DNA of 64,000 bases from Novosphingobium aureum. Lineage in GTDB: Bacteria; Pseudomonadota; Alphaproteobacteria; Sphingomonadales; Sphingomonadaceae. Where the stretch lies: positions 473,088-537,087 of the forward strand of contig NZ_JADZGI010000002.1 in assembly GCF_015865035.1 (NCBI RefSeq). Direction: 5' to 3'. Shown here piece by piece: positions 62,203 through 64,000 of this stretch. Below the pieces are notes generated by a model. The model was not told where the DNA came from. It saw only the letters and a list, made by a program, of their open reading frames with translations, and did not search any database. The first letter of the stretch is position 1. Each line of letters opens with the position of its first letter. Position numbers and translations under genes: made by a program.

Positions 62203-62468
62203 TCGAATCCATCGAGCCTCGGCAAGCGCGCGGGTGGCTTTGAATGATGCCCGAGCCCGACCGACCTGAATAGGCGCGTGGGCGACCGCAGGCTGACAAT
62301 AGCCTAGAGGCCGTGAACGGCAGCTATCTTGATTTTGTCTCGCCGAAGCCGTCCGCAGCAAAAACACCAGAGAATGCCGCTTGCCAGAGTTTAAGCGGGC
62401 GCTGGTGAACCTGACGCTGCCCTTATTGTGATGGGGCTAATTATGTCCTAGCCATCTTCTCCTCAACC
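62203..62468. other. Non-coding stretch with a possible transposase relic
   Basis: No gene is supported. One frame at 62371-62424 reads TRECRLPEFKRALVNLTLPL, similar to the N-termini of IS3/IS66-type helix-turn-helix transposase subunits (PEFKxxLV), but is too short to call. The rest appears unstructured. Confidence 0.3.
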
Positions 62469-62714
62469 TTGGTCGGAGAGCATGCCAAAGCTCGCACCAA
62501 GATCGTCGCCACCCGCGTCACCCATGATCGCCTTGCGCGCAACCAGCTGCCCGGGGCGGACCCGGAGACGGCGCGCTACGCAACGCTGCGACCGGGTGTG
62601 ACCGCCATCCACATGCACTACCGCGGGCCGCACGTGGAAGACGACGGCGAGCTGCCCATGGGCGGCATGTGCACGTACTACCTGATCGAGAGCGAGGAGT
62701 ACCACGAGGAATGA
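62469..62714 (+). CDS. Small ORF of unknown function, overlapping the next
   Basis: An 81-aa frame (TTG start at 62469; no ATG or GTG available in the open frame) ends TYYLIESEEYHEE. It contains IHMHYRGPHVEDDG. Its stop overlaps the next ATG (ATGA), which supports real translation. I recognise no family; the start is uncertain. Confidence 0.4.
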   Translation: MVGEHAKARTKIVATRVTHDRLARNQLPGADPETARYATLRPGVTAIHMHYRGPHVEDDGELPMGGMCTYYLIESEEYHEE

Positions 62715-62902
62715 GATACCATCTAGGTCTGCTGGACGACGCCCCCTCCCAAAACGCCGCGCTGCGGTGGGTGAGGGGCGTCAGCTGGAAGCACCTTCCG
62801 CCCGAAGTCGAGCGCGAGCTGGGGATCTGGTTTGCCATGCCAGGCATCTCCATCGGCTGGCACGCGAAGAACCTCGGAGCCGGTCGCATCAGGGTCCAGT
62901 AG
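62711..62902 (+). CDS. Small ORF of unknown function
   Basis: 63 aa from ATG 62711: MRYHLGLLDDAPSQNAALRW and then helical/Trp-containing sequence (VRGVSWKHLPPEV, FAMPGISIGWHAKN). Translationally coupled to the preceding small gene. No family recognised. Confidence 0.4.
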   Translation: MRYHLGLLDDAPSQNAALRWVRGVSWKHLPPEVERELGIWFAMPGISIGWHAKNLGAGRIRVQ

Positions 62903-62972
62903 AACTGGGTGAGTACAAAAAGTACAAGGATGAGGTCGCGGATAACTGGTTAAGTGCGTCGAGAGAGGATTG

Positions 62973-62988
62973 TGTGAAACTTTCACAA
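62973..62988. repeat. Palindrome TGTGAAACTTTCACAA, copy 2
   Basis: Second copy of the 16-base palindromic core, overlapping the GTG start of the small HTH gene. Copy 1 is at 59049-59065. Confidence 0.7.
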
Positions 62989-63192
62989 CTTCGACCGCAT
63001 AAAGGCGTTCTCCCGATCATCAGCCAGCTGCGGGCGCTTCAGGACCTGAAATCGATGACCGTCGCGCAGGTCGCTCGCGACTACCGGGTCGACCGTGGAA
63101 GCCTGTGGAACTGGAAGCGGAGGGGGATCAATACCCGCATCGGGATACCCCTTCCGCCCGGCTTCGAGCTGCTCGGGACCATGCACGTCTGA
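62974..63192 (+). CDS. Small helix-turn-helix protein
   Basis: 72 aa from GTG 62974, preceded by GAGAGGA with a short spacer. The sequence MKLSQLRPHKGVLPIISQLR leads into a helix-turn-helix (MTVAQVARDYRVDRGSLWNW), like transposase or phage-regulator DNA-binding domains, and a basic tail. Its start codon lies inside the second copy of the TGTGAAACTTTCACAA palindrome, so it could autoregulate. A longer reading from 62767 exists but its first part is low quality. Confidence 0.5.
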   Translation: MKLSQLRPHKGVLPIISQLRALQDLKSMTVAQVARDYRVDRGSLWNWKRRGINTRIGIPLPPGFELLGTMHV

Positions 63193-63984
63193 GGTGGCCA
63201 AAAGTCGCTCGCTGCTAAACGAGAAAAAACCTTACGAGTCCAGGATATACCTTATTACTTTCTATATATTTTTATAGGATACGCACATCAGAGAAGAAAT
63301 AATATATATCCTAATTATGTAAGGTTTTTTATTTTTTTACGGCGACTGAACTTTTCCCGTTTTTGCCTCCCGATCCGCCACGAGAGCAGCTGGAAACTAT
63401 CTGAACCCGAGCTAGAACTCGCAACATACTCTATTTTACCCGGAAACGCCCCTCACATCGCGAAGAGCTACTTCTAGTCTACTCGGGTAGCTCTGACCCC
63501 CTCTTCGCGCTCTACGACCCCTTCAGAGTCAAATTCGCTCACATGCAGAATTTGGAAGCCAACCCTCATCAACGAAACTTCCGACCGATCGAGAAGGAGG
63601 ACGCCCCCGAGAACAGCATCGAGAAGCTCTCGACACCTCCACGCCAACGCGGCCGACCCTTCGCAAGTACGTTGCCCTCCGAGGCCAAGCACTCAAGTGA
63701 CCGATTCCTCCACCTCGCCAGCTTAGATCTAGAAGCCGTTCAGTATCCGCAAGATATGATTCGGAGTTACTCATTGAGTGCGGTTGTTAAACCCCGGACC
63801 TCTTGTGCAACCTCGCTAACCCAGCTCCCTGTCGGACGATGGAGTACTGACCGAGTTCTGTCCAAACTCAAATTTCAGCCTTGCGCGCCGAGTCGGCGAT
63901 TCCTAGATTCCATCAACGGCCCGACCGGAGGCGGCAACCTCCGGCCAGGCCTGACCACTAACCGTCTATTCAGGAGACGAATCA
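63193..63984. other. Largely non-coding end region with nested inverted repeats
   Basis: The left third (63220-63345) is AT-rich with a nested inverted repeat (listed separately). From 63478 a plus-strand frame stays open to the window end with no stop (ATG at 63544; includes RQRGRPF, AT-hook-like), but codon use is unconvincing and it runs over the good ribosome binding site near the end, so I leave it unannotated. A GC-rich hairpin (GGCC-CCGGAGG ... CCTCCGG-GGCC, 63918-63951) precedes the terminal gene. Confidence 0.5.
63224..63330. repeat. Nested inverted repeat, AT-rich
   Basis: AAAAAACCTTAC (63224-63235) and GTAAGGTTTTTT (63319-63330) are exact 12-base arms. Inside, AGGATATA (63242-63249) and TATATCCT (63305-63312) form a second pair. 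A T-run follows the right arm. A bidirectional terminator, a MITE-like remnant, or an AT-rich origin-like element would all fit; nothing else distinguishes them. Confidence 0.6.
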
Positions 63985-64000
63985 ATGGCTGTCTCGCCGA
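63985..64000 (+). CDS. Start of a gene that runs off the window (MAVSP...)
   Basis: ATG at 63985 with CAGGAGA 7 to 8 bases upstream, a good ribosome binding site, directly after a GC-rich hairpin. Only five codons are visible, so nothing can be said about function. Confidence 0.5.

Noticed and set aside
63478..64000. Open frame without stop to the window end
   Set aside because: Runs over a good ribosome binding site and start at 63985 in another frame; codon pattern unconvincing. Cannot be excluded without downstream sequence.
1..64000. CRISPR arrays, tRNA or rRNA genes
   Set aside because: No regular direct-repeat/spacer pattern, and I could not recognise a cloverleaf or rRNA stretch by eye; an automated scan would settle this.

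Overview
The window is GC-rich alphaproteobacterial DNA. The families present (Wza/Wzc/Wzy exopolysaccharide genes, autotransporter and alginate-export type outer-membrane barrels, an AstD/DUF1338 pair) and the codon use suggest a sphingomonad such as Novosphingobium or Sphingobium. This is inferred from content only. I see no rRNA, tRNA, CRISPR array or intact transposase.

Layout. (1) 1-8.9 kb and 18.4-20.8 kb: a surface-polysaccharide locus. It holds a partial pyruvyl-transferase-like gene, a membrane-anchored accessory protein, the Wzc-type tyrosine kinase/co-polymerase, a Wzy/O-antigen-ligase-like protein, a small secreted protein, an M48 protease with a PDZ domain, a Wza-type export lipoprotein, and nucleotide-sugar enzymes (GalE, a UDP-glucuronate epimerase-like enzyme, Ugd) that would supply UDP-galactose, UDP-glucuronate and UDP-galacturonate. 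(2) 9-18 kb: a cell-envelope block with an autotransporter, an intradiol-dioxygenase-like lipoprotein, and a divergent two-component pair whose kinase carries a huge Pro/Gly-rich periplasmic insert, coupled to an outer-membrane barrel. (3) 20.8-27.4 kb: signalling genes. These are a Crp/Fnr regulator with a CRP-like palindrome and a predicted antisense-strand small RNA beside it, a TIR-TM-TPR operon that also encodes a SLOG-like protein, and a MASE1 protein with a degenerate GGDEF. (4) 27.6-39.2 kb: metabolism and transport. There is a HisD-family dehydrogenase plus SDR under a LacI regulator, an alpha/beta-hydrolase-like protein, an alginate-export porin, compact modABC with a short ModE, and DUF1338 (2-oxoadipate dioxygenase family) with AstD.

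(5) 39.4-58.3 kb: a large anti-phage defence island, all on the minus strand. A complete type I Zorya system (zorA-zorB-zorC-zorD, every junction overlapping) lies upstream of a second operon of five overlapping genes. That operon encodes a type III-like Res, a GmrSD-like DUF262/HNH protein, a beta-class N6-adenine methyltransferase (Mod) broken by a one-base frameshift, a 271-aa unknown, and a UvrD-type helicase fused to a RelE/ParE-like domain. The combination looks like a composite restriction system; its mod lesion suggests it is being inactivated or varied.

(6) 58.3-64 kb: lower-GC accessory DNA. It contains an IS5-family transposase relic, long non-coding stretches with inverted repeats, a two-TM protein, a translationally coupled pair of unknown proteins with hydrophobic segments (60.4-62.2 kb), small ORFs, and a 16-nt palindrome that occurs twice. 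A new gene with a good ribosome binding site starts at the very end.
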